From assembly GCA_964586135.1 (NCBI GenBank), contig CAZPGS010000020.1, positions 1-13,303 on the forward strand: a DNA stretch of 13,303 bases. Direction: 5' to 3'. Below the pieces are notes generated by a model. The model ran no database searches, was not told where the DNA came from, and saw only the letters and a list, made by a program, of their open reading frames with translations. Position 1 is the stretch's first letter. Every line of letters starts with the position of its first letter. Positions 1 through 6,166 of this stretch are shown here, piece after piece. A program made the position numbers and the translations under genes. This DNA comes from WYZ-LMO8 sp964586135. Its GTDB lineage: Archaea > Thermoproteota > Methanomethylicia > Nezhaarchaeales > WYZ-LMO8.

Positions 1-2
1 TC

Positions 3-152
3 GAGAGGGTCGAGAGATGCTGCATCCACTACGCCCTGCCAGACGGCACGATAAGGCCCTTCTGCAGCTACAACAGCATCCACAGGCCCGTGGTCGAGAA
101 GGCCCTCAGCATCCCCTATCCGGTCAAAGCCGAGAGCGTCGGTCATGGCTAG
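3..152 (+). CDS. Radical SAM family protein, C-terminal fragment (Tes-like, tentative)
   Basis: An open frame enters from the left edge and ends at TAG 150-152, leaving about 49 C-terminal residues. The tail contains RCCIHYALPDGTIRPFCSYN followed by SIHRPVVEKAL. This cysteine-rich CxxHYAxPDGxIxPFCxYN pattern is what I recall from the C-terminus of archaeal radical SAM proteins of the MJ0619/tetraether-lipid-synthase (Tes) group, where cysteines bind auxiliary iron-sulfur clusters. The radical SAM core itself lies outside the window, so the family call rests on this tail only and another cysteine-rich archaeal oxidoreductase is possible. The stop overlaps the start of the next gene by 8 bases, which suggests co-transcription and translational coupling. 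Confidence 0.5.
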   Translation, partial: ERVERCCIHYALPDGTIRPFCSYNSIHRPVVEKALSIPYPVKAESVGHG

Positions 153-1011
153 AGGAGGTCTGCTGAAGGAGCTAGCGAGAGGGGTCGTGCCGCCCGACCT
201 GCTGAGATTCGTGCCTAGGGGTTTCGAGGTCGTAGGGGACATAGCGATTCTCAACCTGCCCAGGGAGCTCGATGAGTACGGGTTCGAGATAGCGAGGGCC
301 CTCCTCAGCCGTCTAAGGCCCCGCATAAGGCTAGTTGTCAGGAGGGCGTCGCCAGCGAGGGACCTCGAGAGGGTCCACGCGTATGAGGTCTTGGCCGGCT
401 TTGGAGGGCTCGAGACTTTGCACAGAGAGAGCGGCTGCGTCTTCAAGGTCGACATATCGAGGGCCTTCTTTTCCTCTAGGCTCCAATACGAGAGAGCTAG
501 GGTAGCTAACTTGGTCAGGCCCGGCGAGGTAGTGATCAACATGTTCGCGGGCGTCGGGCCCTTCTCAATAGTCATAGCGAAGAAAGTCCCCGACGTCAAG
601 GTCTACTCGATAGACGTGAACCCCGAGGCCTATAGGCTCATGGTCGAGAACGTGAAGCTAAACAGGGTGGAGGACAAGGTGGTGCCGCTTTTGGGCGACG
701 CCGCGGAGGTCATAGACCTCTACAACCTCAAGGGCGTGGCCGACAGAGTGCTGATGCCCTCTCCTGAGCACGCCATAAACTACTTGGCCAAGGCCGTCGA
801 GTCACTGAAGGCCCGGGGCATTATCCACTACTACGACGTGGCCCATCGCGTTAAGGACCTCCGCAAGTACGTGCTAGAGAGGATTTCGCCGATCCTCGAC
901 TGCGAAGGGTCTGGGTGGAGGATGGAGGGCGTCAGGGAGATAAGGTCCGTGGCCCCCTCTAAGACCTACATATGCGCCGACCTGTACGTGGAGAAGAGGG
1001 CGATCCGCTAA
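145..1011 (+). CDS. tRNA methyltransferase of the Trm5/Taw2 family (tRNA position 37)
   Basis: A 288-residue class I SAM-dependent enzyme. Trm5 proteins make m1G37 in tRNA, which guards reading frame; the paralogue Taw2 transfers an aminocarboxypropyl group in wyosine synthesis. Visible: an N-terminal D2-type region with PRGFEVVGDIAILNLP (24-39), the FKVDISRAFFSSRLQYER segment (about 98-115) typical of this family, and the SAM-binding loop MFAGVGPFS (133-141) followed by the acidic strand end IDVNPEA. The catalytic-loop region reads DRVLMPSPEHA (about 201-211), close to the crenarchaeal Trm5 form I recall. The small N-terminal D1 domain of full-length Trm5 (about 330 residues) is missing, so this is a short form and Trm5 versus Taw2 is not settled. 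ATG 145 overlaps the upstream stop. The 3' end overlaps the convergent DUF211 gene by 4 bases. Confidence 0.85.
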   Translation: MARGGLLKELARGVVPPDLLRFVPRGFEVVGDIAILNLPRELDEYGFEIARALLSRLRPRIRLVVRRASPARDLERVHAYEVLAGFGGLETLHRESGCVFKVDISRAFFSSRLQYERARVANLVRPGEVVINMFAGVGPFSIVIAKKVPDVKVYSIDVNPEAYRLMVENVKLNRVEDKVVPLLGDAAEVIDLYNLKGVADRVLMPSPEHAINYLAKAVESLKARGIIHYYDVAHRVKDLRKYVLERISPILDCEGSGWRMEGVREIRSVAPSKTYICADLYVEKRAIR

Positions 1012-1292
1012 ACGACCCTTCTAGTCCTGCGGACGACGACCTGGTCTATGCTCCTTATGGCCACGCTGTTCTGGGCAATTATTTTAGCCACCTCGTCGAA
1101 GTCTATGTTCTGGCCGATTATGGTTATCTTGACGGTCTCGGTCTTGACGTCCACCTCAGTGACGACGACGTCCACCTCCTTAACGCCCTTGGCCGAGCAT
1201 ATGGCCTTAGAGAGCTCCGTTATTGGTATTTCCCTCGGCTTCAGCGCGTCTATCAAGAGCTTCCTTATCACCACGGACAAGACGGTGCACAC
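1008..1292 (-). CDS. DUF211 family protein
   Basis: A 94-residue protein matching the archaeal DUF211 family as I know it: an RKLLIDALKPREIPITELSK start, then GVKEVDVVVTEVDVKTETVKI and a GQNIDFDEVAKII-type segment, ending in a strand SIDQVVV. The alternating strand-helix pattern fits the ferredoxin-like fold of the family, whose members form oligomeric rings; the biochemical function is not known. The assigned start is GTG 1292; two in-frame GTG codons six and seven codons downstream (1274 and 1271 region) would give a product starting near VIRKLL, closer to the usual family N-terminus. It lies 7 bases after the stop of the VIT1-like gene, so the two probably form an operon. Its TAG stop overlaps the stop of the converging methyltransferase gene. 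Confidence 0.85.
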   Translation of the reverse strand: MCTVLSVVIRKLLIDALKPREIPITELSKAICSAKGVKEVDVVVTEVDVKTETVKITIIGQNIDFDEVAKIIAQNSVAIRSIDQVVVRRTRRVV

Positions 1293-1299
1293 CCGGACA

Positions 1300-1956
1300 C
1301 TAAGTGTGTAGCCCCAACAAGACTATAACTATTGCTGAGGCTATTCCCGTGAGGGCCATGAACGCCATGTACTCGAGGGGCTTCTTGCCAGCTATCCTGC
1401 TCAAGAAGTAGCCCAAGGTGCTCAACATGGCCGTGCCGATGATGAGCGAGGCTAGGGCCACGGTGGCGAAGCCCGTCGCGAGGGCGCGAGAGAGGGCGAA
1501 AGGAGTCATTAGTATCGCGCAGGCCATTAGCGGGGAGATCCCGTCGATCATTGAGACGACTAAGACGGCGAGCCTCGAGGACCTCTCGTATATGGTGCCC
1601 TTCATGTCCTGGAACATGGCCTCTTCTAGTTCCCGAAGCCTCCTCTCCCTCTCCGCCTTCTCAGTCAGATAAGCCCCCGACGCGCCCGAGATGAACATGG
1701 CCAACCCCGCTGAGAGGGTCGTCTTGACGACGGCGCTCGAATCGGCGATGCCGGAGACCCACATGCCCATTATCACTCCGAGAGCCGCCAAAGCGCCGTC
1801 GAACATGTTCATAACGAAGTACCTCCTGCATATCTCGAGCGCTCCGCTTATCCTCAGCATCCTCTCGAAGTCGCTCAAATTTCGCTTTAGCGACCTAATC
1901 TTCTCCTTCACCTTGACCAGGCGCAGAGACATAGCGCTCGATTCAAGCCCCTTCAA
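1300..1956 (-). CDS. VIT1/CCC1 family membrane transporter (iron/manganese type)
   Basis: A 218-residue integral membrane protein. The N-terminal 50 residues form a charged helix (RMLRISGALEICRRYFVMN), followed by FDGALAALGVIMGMW and SAGLAMFISGASGAYLTEKAE, the first two membrane segments characteristic of the VIT1/CCC1 (DUF125) family. A charged cytosolic stretch rich in Glu (EKAERERRLRELEEAM) follows, matching the metal-binding domain position in this family, then three more hydrophobic segments. Family members move Fe2+ or Mn2+ out of the cytosol; substrate here is not determined by sequence. Start TTG 1956 is chosen because a TATA box sits 29 bases upstream, implying a nearly leaderless mRNA; ATG 1932 (210 residues) is the alternative. 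DUF211 follows 7 bases downstream. Confidence 0.85.
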   Translation of the reverse strand: MKGLESSAMSLRLVKVKEKIRSLKRNLSDFERMLRISGALEICRRYFVMNMFDGALAALGVIMGMWVSGIADSSAVVKTTLSAGLAMFISGASGAYLTEKAERERRLRELEEAMFQDMKGTIYERSSRLAVLVVSMIDGISPLMACAILMTPFALSRALATGFATVALASLIIGTAMLSTLGYFLSRIAGKKPLEYMAFMALTGIASAIVIVLLGLHT

Positions 1957-1980
1957 TCACACGGACTCGTCTTCCACGTG

Positions 1981-1988
1981 GCTTTAAG
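1981..1988 (-). promoter_or_regulatory. TATA box for the VIT1-like/DUF211 operon
   Basis: On the minus strand this reads CTTAAAGC and is centred 29 bases before the TTG start at 1956. With the usual archaeal spacing of about 26 bases from TATA centre to transcription start, the mRNA would begin within about 3 bases of the start codon. Inferred from position and sequence only. Confidence 0.5.
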
Positions 1989-2290
1989 CGCTAAAAAGTG
2001 AGGGGGACAAGGCTAAAAATTCTTGCGCCTCCATCGATGCCCCGTCAGCACGAGGCCTCCCCGCTTTCATAGCGCTTCGTCGCTGACCACCAATTTGCTC
2101 GCAAAAGGACCGGCCGCTCCTCGCCATAAACAGCGAGCTCTTGGTCGCCTGCAAAACTACGTGGCGATTGAGTTGATGCACGGCCTCAAGAGCCCTGTAG
2201 ATGTTGTTAGAAGAGGGGCCTAACCCGTGGGGCGGAAGGCTTATTAGCCCTCTTCGAGGGAGTGGTAGACCCGCGGGGCTTAGGATATGG
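1989..2290 (+). other. Gene-free stretch with several hairpins; possible structured cimA leader or small RNA
   Basis: No credible protein gene is seen on either strand. Seen directly: TATA-like CTAAAAATTC at 2013-2022; an inverted repeat GTCAGC-ACGA (2044-2053) with TCGT-C-GCTGAC (2077-2087), enclosing a second hairpin CGCT/AGCG (2062-2065, 2071-2074); CTCGC/GCGAG (2120-2124, 2133-2137); and TTGGTCGCC (2141-2149) with GGCGATTGA (2163-2171), where three pairs are G-U wobbles only if the plus strand is the RNA. CCCTC/GAGGG follows at 2248-2260. The first hairpin begins about 25 bases after the TATA-like site. I checked by eye for tRNA T-loop, RNase P CR-I/CR-V and SRP helix 8 motifs and found none. 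Poly-T tracts on the minus strand (2014-2019, 1993-1998) could instead end a minus-strand transcript. Confidence 0.35.
2238..2249 (+). promoter_or_regulatory. Candidate TATA box inside an inverted repeat before cimA
   Basis: The 12 bases GGCTTATTAGCC form GGCT/AGCC arms around TATT and lie about 45 bases before the GTG start of the citramalate synthase gene. This spacing allows a transcription start near 2270 and a 20-base leader. The symmetry could make it a binding site overlapping the TATA box, or only a coincidence. Confidence 0.35.
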
Positions 2291-3877
2291 GTGATCGCCA
2301 AATCGAGGTATATTGAGATCTACGACACCACTCTCAGAGATGGAGCACAAGGGATGAATGTAAAGTTCTCGCTTCAAGACAAGATAAGCCTCACGTTAAG
2401 GCTCGACGAATTTGGGATCCCCTTCATCGAAGGCGGGTGGCCCTTTTCTAATCCCCAGGACGAGGAGTACTTCAAGGCCATAAAGGACTACCACCTGAGG
2501 CAAGCGAAGATCGTGGCCTTCGGGAGCACGAGGAAGAAGGGCGTCAGGCCTGAGGAGGACGGGAACCTTAACGCCATAGTCAAGTCCGACGTGGACTACG
2601 CGACGCTCGTCGGCAAGTCTTGGATACTCCACGTCAAGAGGGTCTTGAGGGTCAAGCCCGAAGAGAACCTGGACATGATCTACGACTCGATAAGCTATCT
2701 GAAGAGCCACGGGATGAGGGTGATATTCGACGCCGAGCACTTCTACGACGGCTACAAGGACGATCCTGAGTACGCGGTGAGGGTCCTCGAGGTCGCCCGA
2801 GAGGCAGGGGCTGATAGGATAGTCCTCTGCGACACCAACGGGGGCGCTCTAACCCACGAGTTCTACGAGATAACCAAGAGGATGTGCAAGAGGTTCGGGG
2901 ATTGCGTGGGAGTGCACTGCCACAACGACTCCGGCTTGGCAGTGGCCAACAGCCTGATGGCCGTGGTGGCGGGGGCCGTCCACGTCCAAGGGACGATCAA
3001 CGGCATTGGGGAGAGGTGTGGGAATGCGGACCTCTGCCAAATAATACCAGCCTTGGAGGTCAAGATGGGCTATAGGGCCCTGAGCTCGAGCTCTAACGGT
3101 CTCAGGGGCTTGAGAGGCCTATCTCTGTTCGTCTACGACTTGATCGGCGTGAAGCCCAACCCGTATCAGCCCTATACTGGGCAGTACGCTTTCGCCCACA
3201 AGGCGGGGACCCACAGCGATGGAGTGATGAAGGTCTCGAGGGCCTACGAGCACATAGACCCAGAGATCGTGGGCAACGACAGGTTCATAGCCGTCTCCGA
3301 AATCGCTGGCAGGTCGGCCATAGTCTACAAGGCCACGAAGCTAGGCCTGAGCCTCAAGAAGGATGACGCCGTGGTGCTCAAGGCCCTGAGGATGGTGAAG
3401 GAGCTCGAGGCCTCCGGCAAGATGTTTGAAGAGGCCGACGGCTCCTTGTACTTGTTGCTTTTGAAGGCAATGGACGCGTACAGGCCCCACTTCGAGGTGC
3501 TGTCGTGGGCTGTGACGAGCGGGACTGGCGAGGAAGGCCTGAGGTCCGTCTGCACCGTGAAGCTCAAGGTCAAGGACAAGATAGTCACGAGCGTGGCCGA
3601 GGGGGTGGGCCCTGTGCACGCGCAGGACCTAGCCCTAACGAGGGCGTTGAAGCCCGAGTACCCTCATCTAGAACGCGTAAGCTTGGTAAACTACAGGGTG
3701 TCAATAGTCGGGAGGAGCGAGGGGACGGCCTCCGTGGTCAGAGTGCTCATAGAGTTCAAGGGCGATGGCGAGTGCTGGATGACCGCTGGGTCCTCGGCCA
3801 ACATACTCGAGGCAAGCATGCAAGCATTAATCGAGGGGTACGAGTATTACCTCCACAAGCGCGAGCTCAAGCAATGA
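2291..3877 (+). CDS. cimA: (R)-citramalate synthase
   Basis: Condenses acetyl-CoA with pyruvate to (R)-citramalate, the first step of the threonine-independent isoleucine route. The 528-residue length and domain order match the long CimA family (TIGR00977 type). Seen: IEIYDTTLRDGAQG (8-21), the HMGL-like barrel with EGGWPFSNPQD and KIVAFGSTRKKG, the metal-binding HCHNDSGLAVANS (209-221), GTINGIGERCGNADLC (about 234-249), FAHKAGTHSDGVMK, and a C-terminal LeuA-type regulatory domain (about 410-520) that in relatives binds the feedback inhibitor isoleucine. GTG 2291 is chosen because homology begins there; the open frame extends upstream to 2201 but that part is unlike the family. A homocitrate or isopropylmalate role is less likely given length and the EGGWPxSNPxD motif. 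The preceding gap may carry regulatory structure. Confidence 0.92.
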   Translation: MIAKSRYIEIYDTTLRDGAQGMNVKFSLQDKISLTLRLDEFGIPFIEGGWPFSNPQDEEYFKAIKDYHLRQAKIVAFGSTRKKGVRPEEDGNLNAIVKSDVDYATLVGKSWILHVKRVLRVKPEENLDMIYDSISYLKSHGMRVIFDAEHFYDGYKDDPEYAVRVLEVAREAGADRIVLCDTNGGALTHEFYEITKRMCKRFGDCVGVHCHNDSGLAVANSLMAVVAGAVHVQGTINGIGERCGNADLCQIIPALEVKMGYRALSSSSNGLRGLRGLSLFVYDLIGVKPNPYQPYTGQYAFAHKAGTHSDGVMKVSRAYEHIDPEIVGNDRFIAVSEIAGRSAIVYKATKLGLSLKKDDAVVLKALRMVKELEASGKMFEEADGSLYLLLLKAMDAYRPHFEVLSWAVTSGTGEEGLRSVCTVKLKVKDKIVTSVAEGVGPVHAQDLALTRALKPEYPHLERVSLVNYRVSIVGRSEGTASVVRVLIEFKGDGECWMTAGSSANILEASMQALIEGYEYYLHKRELKQ

Positions 3878-3900
3878 ACATAGGCCACGACCTCGATTAA

Positions 3901-3910
3901 GCTTATAAGC
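3901..3910 (+). promoter_or_regulatory. Palindromic TATA box of the winged-helix regulator gene
   Basis: GCTTATAAGC is a perfect 10-base palindrome containing a good archaeal TATA core, in the AT-rich part of the gap after cimA. It predicts transcription starting near 3932-3936. Being symmetric, it could also be read by a dimeric regulator such as the product of the gene it precedes (autoregulation is inference). Confidence 0.55.
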
Positions 3911-4009
3911 ATAGGCTAAGACAAAGCACTTTTTGGGCGAGCTTGTTTCGAAGGCCTGAGGACCCTCAGAGTAAAGGCCCTCGCGGACAAGATAGACGTC
4001 GAAGATGCC

Positions 4010-4378
4010 ATGCGATGCCTGTTAGGCTTGAGCAGGGACGAGCTCAGGGTCTACTTCATGTTGCTGAAGAACCCCATGACCGTCGAAGAGATAGCCAAGG
4101 TGTTCAGCAAGAGCAAGCCGACTGCCTACAGGATAGCTGTTAAGCTCACGAACATGGGCCTCTTGGTTAGGAGGCCCTGTATAATCGAGAGGGGAGGTTA
4201 CTACTACAAGTACGAGGCCGTCGAGCCTGAGATGGTCAAGAGGGGCATTCAAGAGGTCCTCAACGTCATATACAAGAGGGTCTTGGAGGCCTTGAACCAA
4301 GACTTTGTGGAGGTGATGAAGAGGTTGCAGAGTAGCGAGGCGAGGGAGAAGAAGGGCAAGGTCGCCCGCTCTAAGTAA
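4010..4378 (+). CDS. Winged-helix (TrmB/MarR-like) transcriptional regulator
   Basis: A 122-residue small DNA-binding protein. Residues about 5-55 form a winged helix: CLLGLSRDELRVYFMLLKN, then VEEIAKVFSKSKPTAYRIAV (recognition helix) and KLTNMGLLVRR leading into a wing with GGYYYKYEAV. The C-terminal half is a long basic helix (VIKRVLEAL and onward) suited to dimerisation, ending in a lysine/arginine tail. Resembles archaeal TrmB-like and MarR-like single-domain regulators; the ligand is unknown. It sits between cimA and the Fwd-Hdr island and could regulate either. The ATG at 4010 has no ribosome-binding site, and the frame stays open upstream to a TAA near 3916-3918 with coding-like residues (RTLRVKALADKIDVEDA) but no ATG, GTG or TTG, so the true N-terminus is uncertain. 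Confidence 0.8.
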   Translation: MRCLLGLSRDELRVYFMLLKNPMTVEEIAKVFSKSKPTAYRIAVKLTNMGLLVRRPCIIERGGYYYKYEAVEPEMVKRGIQEVLNVIYKRVLEALNQDFVEVMKRLQSSEAREKKGKVARSK

Positions 4379-4398
4379 TTGAGCTCCTTTTTCAGAAC

Positions 4399-4456
4399 CC
4401 TTAAACCTCGACAAACGCTTAACTGTTCGCCCACTGCTTTCAGGGCGCGGGGATGA
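4399..4456 (+). promoter_or_regulatory. Promoter and ribosome-binding site of the Fwd-Hdr island
   Basis: A TATA-like CCTTAAAC lies at 4399-4406, about 55 bases before the TTG start at 4460, allowing a transcription start near 4430; a second AT-rich site CGCTTAACT follows at 4416-4424. A strong Shine-Dalgarno-like GGGGATGA at 4449-4456 sits 3 bases before TTG 4460 and decides that start. The short ATG frame inside this motif (4453) ends after five codons and is not a gene. The T-run at 4388-4392 may end the upstream transcript. Confidence 0.45.
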
Positions 4457-4459
4457 AGC

Positions 4460-4927
4460 TTGTCCACTAGGATCTCGCCCCTCCAAGTCTACAAGCTCCT
4501 GCCCGGGACCAATTGCAAGAAGTGCGGGACCACGTGCATGGGCTTCGCCGTCAAGCTCATTAGGAGAGAGGCCAAGATAGAGGACTGCCCCCCGCTCGTC
4601 GGCGACCCCAAGTACTCCGATAAGCTCGCGAAGCTCAAAGAGCTCTTGGCGCCCATACTCTCGGCCGCGGAGACCCTGATCCAGATCGACCCCGATAAGT
4701 GCATAGGCTGCGGCAACTGCATCGTGGCGTGCCCCGAGAACGTGATCCTAGACCCCAAGTCGGCCACAGGACGCAACCCCAAGAGCCCTGATGCTCTGTG
4801 GACCGTCGAAGACGGCAAGATAAAGGTCTTGCACCTCGAGAAGTGCAGGCGCTACCCGCCCTCGAGGATGAACTGCAACGTGTGCGAGCTCGTCTGCTAC
4901 AGCGGTGCGATAAAGATAGTGGCGTGA
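4460..4927 (+). CDS. FeS-domain (PF04060-like) ferredoxin, Fwd-associated
   Basis: A 155-residue soluble iron-sulfur protein. The N-terminus resembles the FeS domain of the acetyl-CoA decarbonylase/synthase gamma subunit: LLPGTNCKKCGTTCMGFAVK with cysteines 19, 22, 26 and 43, the last in DCPPL. The second-to-third spacing is three residues, one fewer than the four I recall as usual. A ferredoxin motif follows (C81, C84, C87, C91-Pro), then a linker with a lone C129 and C139-x2-C142-x3-C146, which could bind another cluster in altered order. So up to three [4Fe-4S] clusters are possible. It is the first gene of the island, 5 bases before fwdB, and probably passes electrons to or from that enzyme. 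It is not FwdG, which is shorter and has two plain ferredoxin motifs. I do not recognise an established name. Confidence 0.75.
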   Translation: MSTRISPLQVYKLLPGTNCKKCGTTCMGFAVKLIRREAKIEDCPPLVGDPKYSDKLAKLKELLAPILSAAETLIQIDPDKCIGCGNCIVACPENVILDPKSATGRNPKSPDALWTVEDGKIKVLHLEKCRRYPPSRMNCNVCELVCYSGAIKIVA

Positions 4928-4932
4928 GGGCG

Positions 4933-6156
4933 ATGATGGAGAACGTCGTGTGCACGGGTTGCTCACTGCTCTGCGACGACGTGGACGTGGAGGTCGAGGG
5001 CTCCTCGATAGTCAAGACGAGAGGGGCCTGCAGCCATGGGGACGCGAGGCTCAAGGGATTTCAGCGTAACAGGCTTGAGGGGGCCTTGGTTGATGGCAAC
5101 AAGGTCGGCGTTGATGAGGCAATCGAACAGCTCGCTGAGATGTTGAAGTCGGCCAAGAGGCCCTTGATATACGGGGGAGAGTGCTCCAGCAACGCCACCA
5201 CGGAGCTGGCGCTGAGGATCGCCGAGAAGCTTGGTGCCTACTGCGACTCTCCGCACTCGATATGCAGGGCCCTAGTGCCTCTCCAGGAGGAGCTGGGGGT
5301 CAAGGGCTCGAGGCTCGAAGAGATTCTCGACGAAGCCGACTTCGTGATCTATTGGGGGGTCAGCGCGGCGGACACCCACCTGCGGCACGCGAGCCACTAT
5401 GCGGTCATGCCTAGGGGTAGCGTGGCAAAGATGGGCAGGGAGAGCAGAATAGTGGCGTCGATAGACGTCAGGGAGTCGATGAGCATGAAAATAGCCCAGC
5501 ACAAGGCGGTCATAGGCCTCTGCTCAGATGCCGAAGTGGCGAGAGCCCTCATGAACCTACTAGATGGGCGTGCCCCGCGGCTGGGGCCAGAGCTCGCGAG
5601 GCAATTAGCCCTCCTGACGTCGGACCTCAAGAGGGCGGTCTTTGTGGCCCTTTTCGTGGGCCCAGGACTCTTGAGGTGCGAAGAGGGCCTGAGGGCCGTC
5701 TTGGAGCTCGCGCAGAAGCTGAGCTCCAAGTGCAAGTGCTCGGCCAACCCGATGGCCGAGAACGTTAACTCCTACGGGCAGGCAAAGATAGTGTGGAGGG
5801 CCTTGAAGACCTGCTCCCCCTACGACTTCAAGGAGGGGAGGCCTGCGGAGCCCGCACAAGCCTTGATCTCGCGAGGTGCCGTGGACTTCGTCTTAGCTCT
5901 CAACAGCGACGTCTTGGTCCAAATGCCCGCAGAGGCCTCGAAGAGGCTTAGGGGCAGGGTCTGTTGCACCACTGAACTGAAGAGCCTGACTCAGGCGCAT
6001 TCGAGGGTGGCCGTGCCGGTTAAGGTCTTGGGGGTCGAGGCGGGAGGCTTCGTGACCAGGACGGATGGCGTCGAAGTGCAGCTGAGGCCCTTCGTGGTCA
6101 ATAGAGAAGCACTCAGCGAGGAGGAAGTCTTAAGCCGCTTGCTAGCCCTCATCTGA
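4933..6156 (+). CDS. fwdB: Formylmethanofuran dehydrogenase subunit B (W/Mo-pterin catalytic subunit), divergent
   Basis: FwdB carries the tungsten or molybdenum bis-pterin centre that reduces CO2 to formate, which the FwdA subunit then fixes onto methanofuran. This 407-residue version has the N-terminal [4Fe-4S] ligands (C7, C10, C14, C33), AKRPLIYGGECSSNA, the metal-ligand cysteine region SPHSICRAL (C111), FVIYWGVSAADTHLRH (138-152), SIDVRES and the terminal GFVTRTDGVEVQLRPF typical of the family end. It differs from the consensus I recall at key places: CHGP after the ligand cysteine is CRAL here, and WGCNPMHAHPRH is WGVSAADTHLRH. The cysteine is not selenocysteine. Start ATG 4933 (or 4936) follows GTGAGGG and the upstream stop by 5 bases; an upstream open frame to 4798 lies inside the previous gene. 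A formate or other CO2 dehydrogenase role is an alternative. Confidence 0.85.
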   Translation: MMENVVCTGCSLLCDDVDVEVEGSSIVKTRGACSHGDARLKGFQRNRLEGALVDGNKVGVDEAIEQLAEMLKSAKRPLIYGGECSSNATTELALRIAEKLGAYCDSPHSICRALVPLQEELGVKGSRLEEILDEADFVIYWGVSAADTHLRHASHYAVMPRGSVAKMGRESRIVASIDVRESMSMKIAQHKAVIGLCSDAEVARALMNLLDGRAPRLGPELARQLALLTSDLKRAVFVALFVGPGLLRCEEGLRAVLELAQKLSSKCKCSANPMAENVNSYGQAKIVWRALKTCSPYDFKEGRPAEPAQALISRGAVDFVLALNSDVLVQMPAEASKRLRGRVCCTTELKSLTQAHSRVAVPVKVLGVEAGGFVTRTDGVEVQLRPFVVNREALSEEEVLSRLLALI

Positions 6157-6166
6157 GTGGCTTGAG

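Noticed and set aside
972..1328. 118-residue plus-strand open frame opposite DUF211
   Set aside because: Antisense shadow; the minus strand encodes a clear DUF211 protein.
2201..2290. Upstream extension of citramalate synthase to an ATG at 2201
   Set aside because: The extra 30 residues do not resemble the family and cover the likely TATA box; homology begins at the GTG at 2291.
1989..2290. RNase P RNA, SRP RNA or tRNA in the gap
   Set aside because: GGCTTATTAGCC recalls the RNase P CR-V region, but no GGAAAGTCC-type CR-I, no ACAGAA, no SRP helix 8 motif and no tRNA T-loop were found by eye.
1984..2301. 105-residue minus-strand open frame in the gap before cimA
   Set aside because: No recognisable domain, low-complexity composition, overlaps the cimA start and promoter candidates; the region fits non-coding DNA better.
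4798..4932. Upstream extension of fwdB
   Set aside because: It runs out of frame through the end of the FeS-domain gene; ATG 4933 has a Shine-Dalgarno-like motif and the family N-terminal cysteine motif follows at once.
5263..5265. Selenocysteine or readthrough in FwdB or HdrA
   Set aside because: The positions that are selenocysteine in some methanogens are ordinary TGC/TGT cysteine codons here, and no in-frame TGA interrupts these genes.
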